Of a stretch of 64,000 nucleotides of DNA, positions 49,739 to 58,626 are shown piece after piece. The notes under the pieces were generated by a model. That model was not told the origin of the DNA. It was given only the letters and a program-made list of their open reading frames with translations, and did not search any database. The translations under genes were made by a program, and so were the position numbers. Within the stretch, counting starts at the first letter, position 1; the number at the start of each line of letters is the position of its first letter. Source of the DNA: Butyricicoccus faecihominis (GTDB taxonomy: Bacteria > Bacillota > Clostridia > Oscillospirales > Butyricicoccaceae); assembly GCF_024462775.1 (NCBI RefSeq), contig NZ_JANGCE010000008.1, positions 38,426-102,425 of the forward strand. The letters run 5' to 3'.

Positions 49739-50866
49739 ATGCATTATTTGGATAACGCGGCGACCACGCGGGTGCTGCCGGAGGCCGCCGAGGCAGCCGT
49801 CCGCGCCATGTGTGAGGAATTCGGCAATCCATCCTCACGGCACAAAATGGGGATAGAAGCCGAGCGCCTGCTGGAAAACAGCCGCAAAACCGTGGCGGGC
49901 GCGCTGGGCGCTTTGCCGGAGGAGACCTTTTTCACCTCCTGCGGCACGGAAAGCACCAATATGGCCCTGCGCGGCGCGGCATATTTGAACCGCCATAAAA
50001 AAGGGCATATCATCGTGACCGCGATCGAGCACGCGGCGACGTTAAACACCGCGAAACAGCTTGAGGCCGAAGGCTTCCGCGTCACCTATTTAGCGCCGGA
50101 TGAAACCGGACATATCCTGCCCGCCGCGCTGGAAAACGCGCTGACGGAGGATACGGTTCTGCTATCCTGCCAGCTCGTCAACAACGAAATCGGCACGGTG
50201 CAGCCGGTGGACGAGTTGGGCGCGCTGCTGAAACGGCGCTGCCCTAAAGCGCTGTTCCATATTGACGCGGTGCAGGGCCTGTTCCGCGTGCCGCTGACCC
50301 CGAAAAAATGGAACTGCGATTTTATGAGCGTGAGCGGACACAAGATCGGCGCGCCCAAGGGGATTGGCGCGCTGTATGTCAAAAAAGGCGTGCGCCTGCC
50401 GCCGCTGATGTACGGCGGGGGACAGGAAAAGGGCCTGCGCCCGGGTACCGAACCGCTGCCGGGTATCGCGGCGTTTGCCAAGGCCTGCGCGCTGCGCGCA
50501 GCGCGGCTGGATGAGGACCTAGCCCACGTGGCGGATTTGGCCGCCTATTTAAAGGAACAGGCGGCTGAAAAGCTGCCCTACGCTGTTTTCAACAGCGTTT
50601 CCGATGTGCCGCATGTACAGAATTTTTCCATACCCGGCTGTAAGAGCGAGGTCATGCTGCGCGTGCTCGAAAGCGACGGGGTGTTCGTATCCTCCGGCTC
50701 CGCCTGCTCCAAAGGCAAGCAGAGCGGCGTGTTAAGCGCCATTGGCCTGCCACGGGAACGCACGGACAGCGCGCTGCGCGTTTCGTTCGCGCCGTTCAAC
50801 ACCAAAGCGGATGTGGACGCGCTGATAGGCGCGATCAAAAAGGGGAAAAAGCTGCTGGGACGCTGA
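49739..50866 (+). CDS. Cysteine desulfurase (NifS/IscS family)
   Basis: PLP enzyme of 375 residues that takes sulfur from cysteine as an enzyme-bound persulfide. It has the opening YLDNAATTRVLPEA, the IEHAATLNT His region, and PLP Lys202 in SGHKIGAPKG. The mobile Cys323 lies in SSGSACSKGK, the short-loop type of IscS-like class I enzymes. Placement upstream of thiI in the same direction fits the NifZ-type partner that supplies sulfur for 4-thiouridine. It could also serve MnmA. Two membrane-protein genes separate it from thiI. Confidence 0.93.
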   Translation: MHYLDNAATTRVLPEAAEAAVRAMCEEFGNPSSRHKMGIEAERLLENSRKTVAGALGALPEETFFTSCGTESTNMALRGAAYLNRHKKGHIIVTAIEHAATLNTAKQLEAEGFRVTYLAPDETGHILPAALENALTEDTVLLSCQLVNNEIGTVQPVDELGALLKRRCPKALFHIDAVQGLFRVPLTPKKWNCDFMSVSGHKIGAPKGIGALYVKKGVRLPPLMYGGGQEKGLRPGTEPLPGIAAFAKACALRAARLDEDLAHVADLAAYLKEQAAEKLPYAVFNSVSDVPHVQNFSIPGCKSEVMLRVLESDGVFVSSGSACSKGKQSGVLSAIGLPRERTDSALRVSFAPFNTKADVDALIGAIKKGKKLLGR

Positions 50867-50887
50867 CGCGAAAGGAGCGCGACCGGT

Positions 50888-51541
50888 ATGGAACGGATAC
50901 ACTATCCCAAATGGAAGTACGCCGTTATGGCGGTGCCCAGTTTTCTAAATGCCGCCATATTATGTTATCTGGTATTCGGCGACGCGTATGACAATCTGTT
51001 TTCGTCTATTGCGGGTTGGGCCGGTTTAGCGTTTGGCTGGGGGATCGTCAGCTTGATCGGCTTGCGGATCGGCATGCCCAAACCGGTGGAGAGCGGCGGC
51101 TGGAAGCGCCTGAGCGACGCGATTATTGCAATGGGCGGAACCGCTATCGTCGCGCTGAATATTTACTGGCTGTACGATAGGCCGCTTTGGCTCTCCACTT
51201 GGCTGCTGACCGGCATGATCGTTTGGATCATTGTGGAGCTTCTGGTGCCGCGCTGGAGAAATAACAACAGTCCGTTGCATTACGCGAGTCTAATGGCTGT
51301 CCTGCTGGCGGCCACAGCGGCGTATTTCCTTTTCGTCCATCCGATGACGACCGAGCAGGCGTTAGCATCGGTGCGCGGGCAAGGCTACCACCCCAGACCA
51401 TGGGCCAGCTATTGCAGAAGCGATGAACAGGTGCCGGTCGGCTGCTACCTCGTGGAAGCCAGCACGGCGGACGGAGTACCGTACCGCCTGTATGTAGACG
51501 TGCGGGACGGCGCGGTGCTCCGCGCGGAACCGGTGGGATAA
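50888..51541 (+). CDS. Hypothetical membrane protein, paralogue of 51580
   Basis: 217 residues with four predicted helices (about 13-32, 38-58, 78-98, 104-122), a fifth near 131-150, then an extracytoplasmic domain of about 65 residues starting PMTTEQALASVRGQGYH. The domain's start resembles that of the next protein (PVTFAQAEQRLRESGYT), so the two genes are divergent paralogues. Two Cys residues at about 182 and 192 could form a disulfide. The family is not recognised. The ATG follows AAAGGAG and lies 21 nt after the desulfurase gene. Confidence 0.78.
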   Translation: MERIHYPKWKYAVMAVPSFLNAAILCYLVFGDAYDNLFSSIAGWAGLAFGWGIVSLIGLRIGMPKPVESGGWKRLSDAIIAMGGTAIVALNIYWLYDRPLWLSTWLLTGMIVWIIVELLVPRWRNNNSPLHYASLMAVLLAATAAYFLFVHPMTTEQALASVRGQGYHPRPWASYCRSDEQVPVGCYLVEASTADGVPYRLYVDVRDGAVLRAEPVG

Positions 51542-51579
51542 GAAGGGCCGCGCTACGACCGGGAAGGGAGTGCTGTATC

Positions 51580-52230
51580 GTGGAAGGCAAAAAGCTTAGT
51601 TGGAACAGCGTCGTGTTCAGCTTGCTCGCATTACTCTGTGCAGGCGCTATGCTGTGGATCGACGGCAAGCCGTATCAAGGGGCTCTTTGGGACAGTGCCT
51701 TCACCATGTTCTTTGCGCTGGCGGGGTTTGTCATTGCGGAGCTGCGTAGGCTGTGTCAGCCGGAAGCGCCGGCGGGCCGGAAACTGGCAGTAAAGAAAGC
51801 TGTGCTGACCGCCGGCGGCCTGTTCATAGCCAGCTGGATGGTGTGGCGGCTGGCGCATTCGCTCTTTTCGCTGGAGGCGTGGATGTGCGGCGTGCTGCTC
51901 GTCTGGGCTGTGCTGCTCTGCCTGCCGCCGCTGCGCGCGTGGGGCAGGACGGACGCCGTGATCGCCGCGGTTTACGCCTCGCTGCTCGCGGTCATGCTGG
52001 TATTCCTCGTGGCGGTAAGGCCGGTCACGTTCGCTCAGGCCGAGCAGCGCCTGCGCGAGAGCGGCTACACCGATTTTGATCTGTTCACCGTTCTGCACTA
52101 TGATCTCCATGGCACACCCGAGGGAGATATGGGGTTTTATTGGTTTCACGTATACCAGCCAGAACACGTGCGCTTAGTCAAGGTTTCGATTTTGACCGGC
52201 GCTGTGACGGATGTGGGCGCTGAAAGCTAA
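51580..52230 (+). CDS. Hypothetical membrane protein, paralogue of 50888
   Basis: 216 residues with the same design as its neighbour: about five helices in the first 150 residues, then a C-terminal exported domain starting PVTFAQAEQRLRESGYTDF and ending VKVSILTGAVTDVG. The end parallels the YVDVRDGAVLRAEPVG of the paralogue, a pattern that suggests a small PepSY-like beta-sheet. It starts with GTG after GGGAG. Function is not recognised. Position within the desulfurase-thiI operon is unexplained by known thiolation pathways. Confidence 0.75.
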   Translation: MEGKKLSWNSVVFSLLALLCAGAMLWIDGKPYQGALWDSAFTMFFALAGFVIAELRRLCQPEAPAGRKLAVKKAVLTAGGLFIASWMVWRLAHSLFSLEAWMCGVLLVWAVLLCLPPLRAWGRTDAVIAAVYASLLAVMLVFLVAVRPVTFAQAEQRLRESGYTDFDLFTVLHYDLHGTPEGDMGFYWFHVYQPEHVRLVKVSILTGAVTDVGAES

Positions 52231-52258
52231 GGCGCATAAAAAACAGAAGGAGTTGCAA

Positions 52259-53422
52259 ATGAAAGAAGTATTGCTTTTAAAATGCGGCGAGATCGTTTTA
52301 AAGGGTCTGAACCGCAAGACTTTTGAGGACCGCTTGCTGCAAAACCTCCGGCGGCGGATGAAGCAGGTCGCGGAATGCGAGATTTCGATGCGGCAATCGG
52401 TCATCTACGTCGAGGTGCCGGAAGCTGCGGACAAGGACGCCGTAATGGACTGCGCGCGGCGCGTGTTCGGGATCGCGACCATTTCGCGCGCGGCTGTTTG
52501 TGAGAAATCGCTCGACGCGGTGGTGGATTGCGCCGCGTCGTATTTGGGCGACCGCTTTGCCGCGGCAAAGACCTTTAAGGTGGAGACCAAGCGCGGCGAC
52601 AAGAAATTCCCCATGACCTCTACCGAGATCAGCCAGCGCGTCGGCGGCGATCTGGCCGACCGCTTTCCGGCGGTGCGGCCCGATATGCACGGCCCCGATC
52701 TGACCGTGCATGTGGAGATTCGCGAAAACTATGCCTTTGTCCACCCCGGACCGGAGCCGGGCGCGGGCGGCATGCCCACCGGCTCGAATGGCCGCGCGGG
52801 GCTGCTGCTTTCGGGCGGCATCGATTCGCCGGTTGCGGGCTGGATGATGGCCAAGCGCGGGTTGGAGCTGGTTGGCATCCACTTTTTCAGCTATCCCTAT
52901 ACCTCCGAGCGTGCCAAGGAAAAGGTGCTGGAGCTGGCGCGCAAGCTCACCGCGTGGTGCGGGCGGCTGTCCGTTATGGTCGTGCCGTTCACAAAGATTC
53001 AGGAACAGATCCGCGAAAAGTGCCATGAGGAGCTGTTCACCCTCGTCATGCGCCGTTTTATGATGCGCATCGCCGAGCGGGTGGCGGAGGAATACGGCTG
53101 CGGCGCGCTCATCACGGGCGAAAGCCTTGGACAGGTCGCTTCACAGACCATGCCGGCCATGGCGGTCACGGGCGCGGTGTGCGAGCTGCCGGTGTTCCGC
53201 CCCTGCATTGGTATGGATAAGGAGGAGATCGTGCAGATCGCGCGGCGAATCGATACCTTTGAGACCTCGATCCTGCCGTATGAGGACTGCTGCACCGTCT
53301 TTACGCCCAAGCACCCGAACACCAAGCCCAAGCTGCCCAAGATTTTAGAGGCCGAAAGCCATCTGGATGTGGACGCACTGGTGGAGGAAGCGGTAGCGGG
53401 CGTGGAGATCGTACACCTTTAA
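52259..53422 (+). CDS. thiI: tRNA 4-thiouridine synthetase ThiI
   Basis: Makes 4-thiouridine at tRNA position 8 and in some organisms supplies sulfur for the thiamine thiazole. The 387-residue protein has an N-terminal ferredoxin-like/THUMP region (to about 165) and a PP-loop ATPase with LLLSGGIDSPVAGWMM near residue 182. A CCTVF motif near residue 343 follows. It lacks the C-terminal rhodanese domain of the E. coli enzyme, as do other Bacillota ThiI proteins that take sulfur directly from a dedicated desulfurase. That partner is encoded at 49739. RBS AAGGAG precedes the ATG. Confidence 0.95.
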   Translation: MKEVLLLKCGEIVLKGLNRKTFEDRLLQNLRRRMKQVAECEISMRQSVIYVEVPEAADKDAVMDCARRVFGIATISRAAVCEKSLDAVVDCAASYLGDRFAAAKTFKVETKRGDKKFPMTSTEISQRVGGDLADRFPAVRPDMHGPDLTVHVEIRENYAFVHPGPEPGAGGMPTGSNGRAGLLLSGGIDSPVAGWMMAKRGLELVGIHFFSYPYTSERAKEKVLELARKLTAWCGRLSVMVVPFTKIQEQIREKCHEELFTLVMRRFMMRIAERVAEEYGCGALITGESLGQVASQTMPAMAVTGAVCELPVFRPCIGMDKEEIVQIARRIDTFETSILPYEDCCTVFTPKHPNTKPKLPKILEAESHLDVDALVEEAVAGVEIVHL

Positions 53423-53604
53423 ATTAATTAGTAATTAGGAATTAGAAATTAGGAATTGAATGTGTCGCGCGGCGCGCGATTAATTATATTGCGCGCTTTG
53501 CGCGCTGCCGACAACTCCTAACTCCTACTTCCTAACTCCTAACTATCCCCCCGGCTTACGAACATGAATAAAACTTACTAATTACTAACTACTAATTCCT
53601 AATT
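53423..53604. repeat. TTAGGAATT-type intergenic repeat, copy 2
   Basis: Left arm 53423-53458 (TTAGGAATT units), inverse arms at 53511-53543 (repeated CTAACTC heptamers) and 53572-53604, with a GC-rich hairpin in between. It shares words with 13379-13484. Confidence 0.75.
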
Positions 53605-53624
53605 AAAAAACGGAGGTTTTTAAA

Positions 53625-54860
53625 ATGAACGCAGAACTGATCGCCGTCGGCACCGAGATCCTGCTCGGCGACATCGTCAACACCGACGCGCAGCTCATCT
53701 CGCAGGGGCTGTCCGAGCTGGGAATCAACGTATTTTATCAGACCGTCGTCGGCGATAACCCGGAGCGCTTGCAGCGCGTCATTGAGGAAGCGCGCTCGCG
53801 CGCCGATATCATCATCACTACGGGCGGCCTTGGGCCGACGCTGGATGATTTGACCAAGGAAACGCTTGCGCGGGTATTTGGCAAGGAAATGGAATTGCAC
53901 CAGCCCTCGCTCGACCGCATCGTCGGCTTTTTCAACAAGATTGGCAAGCCGATGACTAAGAATAACGAAAAGCAGGCGTGGCTGCCCGCGGGCTGCACGG
54001 TGTTCACCAATTTGTGGGGCACCGCGCCCGGCTGCGCGTTTGAGGCGGATGGCAAGCATGTGCTGATGCTGCCCGGTCCCCCGCGCGAATGCAACCCCAT
54101 GTGGAAGGAATGCGCCATGCCGTACCTGTATCCGCTCGCGGGCGGCTGCATCGTTTCGCGCAACATCCGCGTGTTCGGCCTTGGCGAAAGCAATATGGAG
54201 ACCATTCTGCACGATATGATGGCGTCCATGCAGAACCCGACCATCGCGCCCTATGCCAAAACGAGCGAATGCTTTGCCCGCGTGACCGCCAAGGCGGAGA
54301 CCGTGGAGCAAGCGGAGGCGCTTTTAGAGCCGGTCGTGCGCGAGGTTTGCGAGATTCTCGGCGACGATGTGTACGGCGTGGATGTGGATTCGCTGGAACA
54401 GTGCGTGGGCGACGGCCTGCGCGCGCGCGGCATGACGCTCGCGGTGGCCGAAAGCTGCACCGGCGGTCTGCTGTCCAAGCGCATTACCGATGTGCCCGGC
54501 TGCTCGGACTATTACAAGGGCGGCGTGTGCTCGTACTCGAACGATGTGAAGATGCGCGTGCTGAACGTTTCGGCGGAAACGCTGGAAGCGAAGGGCGCGG
54601 TATCGCCCGAGGTGGCCGAGCAGATGGCGCGCGGCGTGGCCGAAGCCCTTGGGGCGGACGTCGGCGTGGGCATCACCGGCATCGCCGGGCCGGACGGCGG
54701 CACAGAGGAAAAGCCGGCCGGTCTGGTATACGTATCGGTTTATGCAAGCGGCCGGTTTTTTACCCGGAAACTGCAGGGCGCAAATGGGCGCGACCGCGTG
54801 CGCAATCAGGCGGCTTCCACCGCGTTGGATATGATACGTAGGAACCTGTTTACTGCGTAA
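53625..54860 (+). CDS. cinA: CinA family protein (nicotinamide-nucleotide amidase)
   Basis: A 411-residue two-domain protein. The N-terminal MoCF/COG1058 domain starts AELIAVGTEILLGDIVNTDAQ and has TTGGLGPTLDDLTKE near residue 66, the ADP-ribose pyrophosphatase-like part. The C-terminal PncC domain has AESCTGGLLSKRITDVPG (about 283-300) and GVGITGIAGPDGG, which deamidates NMN to recycle pyridine nucleotides. Family length is normal. ATG follows ACGGAGG. In several Bacillota cinA is competence- or recA-linked, but neither context is here. It ends at its own terminator. Confidence 0.95.
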   Translation: MNAELIAVGTEILLGDIVNTDAQLISQGLSELGINVFYQTVVGDNPERLQRVIEEARSRADIIITTGGLGPTLDDLTKETLARVFGKEMELHQPSLDRIVGFFNKIGKPMTKNNEKQAWLPAGCTVFTNLWGTAPGCAFEADGKHVLMLPGPPRECNPMWKECAMPYLYPLAGGCIVSRNIRVFGLGESNMETILHDMMASMQNPTIAPYAKTSECFARVTAKAETVEQAEALLEPVVREVCEILGDDVYGVDVDSLEQCVGDGLRARGMTLAVAESCTGGLLSKRITDVPGCSDYYKGGVCSYSNDVKMRVLNVSAETLEAKGAVSPEVAEQMARGVAEALGADVGVGITGIAGPDGGTEEKPAGLVYVSVYASGRFFTRKLQGANGRDRVRNQAASTALDMIRRNLFTA

Positions 54861-54930
54861 AATGGGGTAAGTTGTGCGGTTTTCACACATTTCCCAACAT
54901 TCCCTGTGGAAAGCAACCAAAATTCGAGCA

Positions 54931-54970
54931 AAAAAAGTCCGGTAATTGTGTAAAATTACTGGACTTTTTT
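54931..54970 (+). terminator. cinA terminator
   Basis: Stem AAAAAAGTCC(A)GTAATT with its complement ending in TTTTTT, 70 nt after the cinA stop. Confidence 0.88.
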
Positions 54971-54988
54971 CTTGCTATGCTGTATACT
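54960..54988 (+). promoter_or_regulatory. Possible promoter of the glycogen operon
   Basis: TGGACT (54960-54965), 17 bp and TATACT (54983-54988). The -10 is good, the -35 weak and inside the cinA terminator arm, so assignment is tentative. Confidence 0.4.
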
Positions 54989-55099
54989 ATATCTAACTAA
55001 AGTGGAAGACAGCTGTCCAAAAACGTGCGAAATGTACAAAAAGGTGCAAAATACTTACAGATTCGTGGGCTTTTGGCAGTCAAAAGGGAGAGGATAGTT

Positions 55100-57310
55100 A
55101 TGAAGAGGAAATCCGCAGCGCCGGCAAACAAGAAGAGAGATGAACTGTTTTTCTCAGGACGTGACTGCCGTGCGTATGATTATATGGGCGCGCATCCGGA
55201 TAAACGGGATGGCGAGCCCGGATACTTATTCCGAGTTTACGCGCCCGAGGCCGAAAAGGTTTCCGTCATGGGTGAATTCAACAACTGGGACCGTACGGTC
55301 GATCTTATGGAGCGGGACGAGCAGGGCATATGGGAGCTATTTATCCCGCATGTTCAGCAGTACCACGCATATAAATATAGTGTGTGGACAACATCCGGCG
55401 ATATCTTTGATAAATCCGACCCGTACGGCTTCCACGCGGAGACCCGCCCGGGCAACGCCTCCAAGACCTTCGATCTGGAAGGCTACGAGTGGGGCGACGC
55501 CACGTGGATGGATTGGCGCAAGTCGCATCTTCCGTATTCCAACCCCGTCAACATCTATGAGTGCCATCTCGGCTCGTGGAAGCAGCACGAGGACGGCAAC
55601 TTTTACTCCTACCGCAGACTGGCGGACGAGCTGATCCCTTACGTGAAGGAGATGGGCTACACTCATATCGAGTTTATGCCGCTGACCGAGTACCCGTTCG
55701 ACGGCTCGTGGGGCTATCAGGTAATCGGCTATTTCGCCGCCACCTCGCGCTACGGCACGCCGCACGATCTGATGTATCTGGTTGATAAGGCGCATCAGGC
55801 GGGGCTTGGCATCATCATGGACTGGGTGCCCGCGCACTTCCCGAAGGATGGCTGCGGTCTGGTGGAGTTCGACGGCTCGTATCTGTACGAATACGCGGAC
55901 CCGCTCAAGATGGAGCATAAGGAATGGGGCACCCGCGTTTTCGACTACGGCAAGGTGTCGACGCGCAACCTGCTGTTCTCCTCGGCCATGTTCTGGATCG
56001 AACAGTTCCACATGGACGGCCTGCGGGTGGACGCGGTCGCGTCGATGCTCTACCTCGATTACAACCGGCAGGGCGAGTGGAGGCCCAACATCCACGGCGG
56101 CCGCGAAAATCTGGAAGCCATCGATTTTCTCCGCATCCTGAACGAGTTTATCCTGACCGACCATCCGGACGTCATGATGATCGCCGAGGAATCCACCGCG
56201 TGGCCCATGGTCACCAAGCCGGGGTACGACGGCGGCTTGGGCTTCAACTTTAAGTGGAACATGGGCTGGATGAACGATATGCTGTGCTACTGCTCGGCCG
56301 ACCCGTTCTTCCGCAAGGACATGCATGATAAGATCACCTTCTCGTTCATGTATGCCTTTTCCGAAAACTATATCCTGCCGCTTTCGCACGACGAGGTTGT
56401 GCACGGCAAAAAGTCCCTGATTGACAAAATGCCCGAGCCGTACGAAAACAAATTCGGCGGACTGCGCGCGCTGTACGGCTATATGGCCGGACACCCCGGC
56501 AAAAAGATGCTCTTCATGGGCGGCGAGTTCGGCCAGTTCTCCGAATGGGCCTATCAGCGCGGGCTGGATTGGATGCTGCTGGATTATCCGGCGCACAAGC
56601 AGCTGCAAACCTATGTGAAGGCGCTTAACCATTTCTATCTCAAGACCCCGCAGCTTTGGGAACAGGATACCGATTGGCGCGGTTTTGAATGGATCGCGCA
56701 CGAGGATAACCGCAACAACGTCATCGCGTTCCGCAGGGTCGCGAAGGATGGATCGGATATCATCGTTGTCGTCAACTTCTCGCCGGTCGAGCAGCCGGAG
56801 TACCGCGTTGGCGTACCGTTTGCCGGTACGTATGAAGAGCTGTTCTCCTCCGATCAAAAGGAGTTCGGCGGCGGCGATATGCTGAACGGCAAGGTCCGTT
56901 CGGAAAAGAGGCCCATGCATGGACAGGAACAGTCGATCAATATCCGCATCCCGCGCTTCGGCGTATTGTTCTTTGCGGGCAAGCCGCGTGTGCGCCGTCG
57001 AACCAAGGACGAGATCGAGCAAGCCAAGAAAGCGGCGGCAAAGACGCCCTCCAAGGCTTCGGCAAAGGCGCCGGGCAAGGCGGTATCCAAGACCGCGACC
57101 AAGGCGGTGGCCAAAACGGGCACCAAGGCCGTGGCCAAGACCGGCACCAAGGCGGTGGCCAAAACACCCACAAAGGCCGTGGCCAAAACACCCTCCAAAG
57201 CGGTCGCTAAGACCGCTACCAAGGCAGTTGCCAAAACGCCTACCAAGGCCGTGACCAAGACGGCCCCCAAAACACCGAAAGACCCGGCGGAGCAATCGCC
57301 GGAGAAATAA
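55100..57310 (+). CDS. glgB: 1,4-alpha-glucan branching enzyme with Lys/Ala repeat tail
   Basis: Adds alpha-1,6 branches to glycogen. A CBM48 domain (about 35-130, with APEAEKVSVMGEFNNWD) precedes the GH13 barrel. The nucleophile Asp is in DGLRVDAVASML, the acid Glu in MIAEEST and the stabilising Asp in LPLSHDEVVHGK. The all-beta C-terminal domain ends around residue 635. The protein is 736 residues because about 92 residues of KT-x-x-KAVA repeats follow (57032-57307), rich in Lys, Ala, Thr and Val. Such a tail is not part of the enzyme family and resembles histone-H1-like domains. The ATG follows GGGAGAGGA. Confidence 0.95.
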   Translation: MKRKSAAPANKKRDELFFSGRDCRAYDYMGAHPDKRDGEPGYLFRVYAPEAEKVSVMGEFNNWDRTVDLMERDEQGIWELFIPHVQQYHAYKYSVWTTSGDIFDKSDPYGFHAETRPGNASKTFDLEGYEWGDATWMDWRKSHLPYSNPVNIYECHLGSWKQHEDGNFYSYRRLADELIPYVKEMGYTHIEFMPLTEYPFDGSWGYQVIGYFAATSRYGTPHDLMYLVDKAHQAGLGIIMDWVPAHFPKDGCGLVEFDGSYLYEYADPLKMEHKEWGTRVFDYGKVSTRNLLFSSAMFWIEQFHMDGLRVDAVASMLYLDYNRQGEWRPNIHGGRENLEAIDFLRILNEFILTDHPDVMMIAEESTAWPMVTKPGYDGGLGFNFKWNMGWMNDMLCYCSADPFFRKDMHDKITFSFMYAFSENYILPLSHDEVVHGKKSLIDKMPEPYENKFGGLRALYGYMAGHPGKKMLFMGGEFGQFSEWAYQRGLDWMLLDYPAHKQLQTYVKALNHFYLKTPQLWEQDTDWRGFEWIAHEDNRNNVIAFRRVAKDGSDIIVVVNFSPVEQPEYRVGVPFAGTYEELFSSDQKEFGGGDMLNGKVRSEKRPMHGQEQSINIRIPRFGVLFFAGKPRVRRRTKDEIEQAKKAAAKTPSKASAKAPGKAVSKTATKAVAKTGTKAVAKTGTKAVAKTPTKAVAKTPSKAVAKTATKAVAKTPTKAVTKTAPKTPKDPAEQSPEK
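57032..57307 (+). repeat. Tandem repeat encoding the GlgB KAVAKT tail
   Basis: About ten imperfect 24-bp units encode TKAVAKTx. Synonymous codons vary from unit to unit, so the amino-acid repeat is kept while DNA identity decays, which suggests selection on the protein. Confidence 0.85.
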
Positions 57311-57400
57311 CGCGCAATGGCAGTGAGCGCCGCTTTTTCCGCCTTCGGGCGGAGGGGCGCGCAAAATGAACTGATTTGCACAAAAAAAGGAGAGTAATCA

Positions 57401-58612
57401 ATGTATCGGAAAAAAGAATGCGTGGCCATGCTCCTCGCGGGCGGTCAGGGCAGCCGTCTGTATGTGCTGACGAAAAACGTCGCTAAGCCCGCGGTCCCCT
57501 TCGGCGGTAAGTACCGCATCATCGATTTCCCGCTGTCCAACTGCGTCAACTCCGGCATCGACACGGTGGGCGTGCTCACCCAGTACGAGCCGCACGCCTT
57601 AAACGCCTATGTGGGCGCGGGCCAGACGTGGGACCTCGACCGCCTGCGCGGCGGCGTGTACATCCTGCCGCCGTACCAGAAGGGCAAGGCTTCTGAATGG
57701 TACAAGGGCACCGCGAACGCCATTTACCAGAACATACAGTTTATCGACGAGTACTGCCCGGAATATGTGCTCATCCTTTCGGGTGACCATATCTACAAGA
57801 TGAACTACAACAAAATGCTCCAGCAGCACAAAAAGACCGGAGCGGACGCGACCATCGCCGTTCTCGACGTGCCGCTGGCGGAGGCCAGCCGTTTCGGCAT
57901 CATGAACTGCAACCCGGACGGCACGATCTACGAGTTTGAGGAAAAGCCCAAGAACCCGAAATCCACGCTCGCTTCGATGGGTATTTACATCTTCTCATGG
58001 AAAAAGCTGCGCAAGTACCTGATTGACGACGAAGCCAATAAGAAATCCTCGAACGACTTCGGCAAGGATATCATCCCCGCCATGCTGGGCGACGGCGAAA
58101 AGCTGGTATCCTACCGCTTCGAGGGCTACTGGAAGGACGTCGGCACGATCGAGAGCCTGTGGGAAGCCAATATGGATCTGCTCTCGCCCAATTCCGGCCT
58201 GAACCTGTCGGATGATTCGTGGAAGATCTATGGCCGCAACAACGGCGCGCCTCCGCACTTTACCGCGAAGGACGCGGTGGTCAAGCACACGCTGGTATCC
58301 GAGGGCTGCGAGATCTCGGGCGAGGTATCCGAGTCCGTCCTCTTCTCCGACGTGCGGATCGCCAAGGGTGCAAAGGTCGAATACTCGATCCTGATGCCGG
58401 GCGCGATCGTGGAGGAAGGCGCCACCGTCCGCTACGCGATCGTGGCGGAAAACGCGGTGATCGCGCGGGACGCGATCGTCGGCGGCAGCCCGACCGAGGG
58501 CGACGTGGACAAGTGGGGCGTGGCAGTCGTGGCCGAGGGCGTGCGCATCGGACGCGGCGCGAAGCTGGGCGCCAAGGAAATGGCGGATAGCGATCTGCCG
58601 GACAAGATTTAA
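57401..58612 (+). CDS. glgC: Glucose-1-phosphate adenylyltransferase GlgC
   Basis: Makes ADP-glucose from glucose-1-phosphate and ATP, the committed step of glycogen synthesis. The 403-residue protein has the nucleotide-binding start [16 protein letters not shown] (residues 9-24), [29 protein letters not shown] near 123, and [10 protein letters not shown] at about 173. A left-handed beta-helix C-terminal domain follows ([27 protein letters not shown]). RBS AAAGGAGAG. glgD follows after 14 nt, forming the usual heteromeric GlgC/GlgD pair of Bacillota. Confidence 0.96.
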   Translation: MYRKKECVAMLLAGGQGSRLYVLTKNVAKPAVPFGGKYRIIDFPLSNCVNSGIDTVGVLTQYEPHALNAYVGAGQTWDLDRLRGGVYILPPYQKGKASEWYKGTANAIYQNIQFIDEYCPEYVLILSGDHIYKMNYNKMLQQHKKTGADATIAVLDVPLAEASRFGIMNCNPDGTIYEFEEKPKNPKSTLASMGIYIFSWKKLRKYLIDDEANKKSSNDFGKDIIPAMLGDGEKLVSYRFEGYWKDVGTIESLWEANMDLLSPNSGLNLSDDSWKIYGRNNGAPPHFTAKDAVVKHTLVSEGCEISGEVSESVLFSDVRIAKGAKVEYSILMPGAIVEEGATVRYAIVAENAVIARDAIVGGSPTEGDVDKWGVAVVAEGVRIGRGAKLGAKEMADSDLPDKI

Positions 58613-58626
58613 GGGGGCGGTAAACT

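Noticed and set aside
49572..49838. Minus-strand frame of 88 codons overlapping the desulfurase start
   Set aside because: It covers two good promoters and an operator, and its translation is basic and Trp/Arg-rich like a shadow.
53423..53604. Heptamer repeats considered as a CRISPR array
   Set aside because: Units are about 7 bp, degenerate and without unique spacers; no cas genes in the window.
57032..57307. GlgB tail considered as a frameshift or assembly error
   Set aside because: The frame is open to a normal stop, the repeat peptide is regular and codon use varies among units, which fits a real protein segment.
55337..57364. Open frame antisense to glgB, with Gly/Leu repeats
   Set aside because: The repeats are the reverse complement of the KAVAKT tail; no start signal or family similarity.
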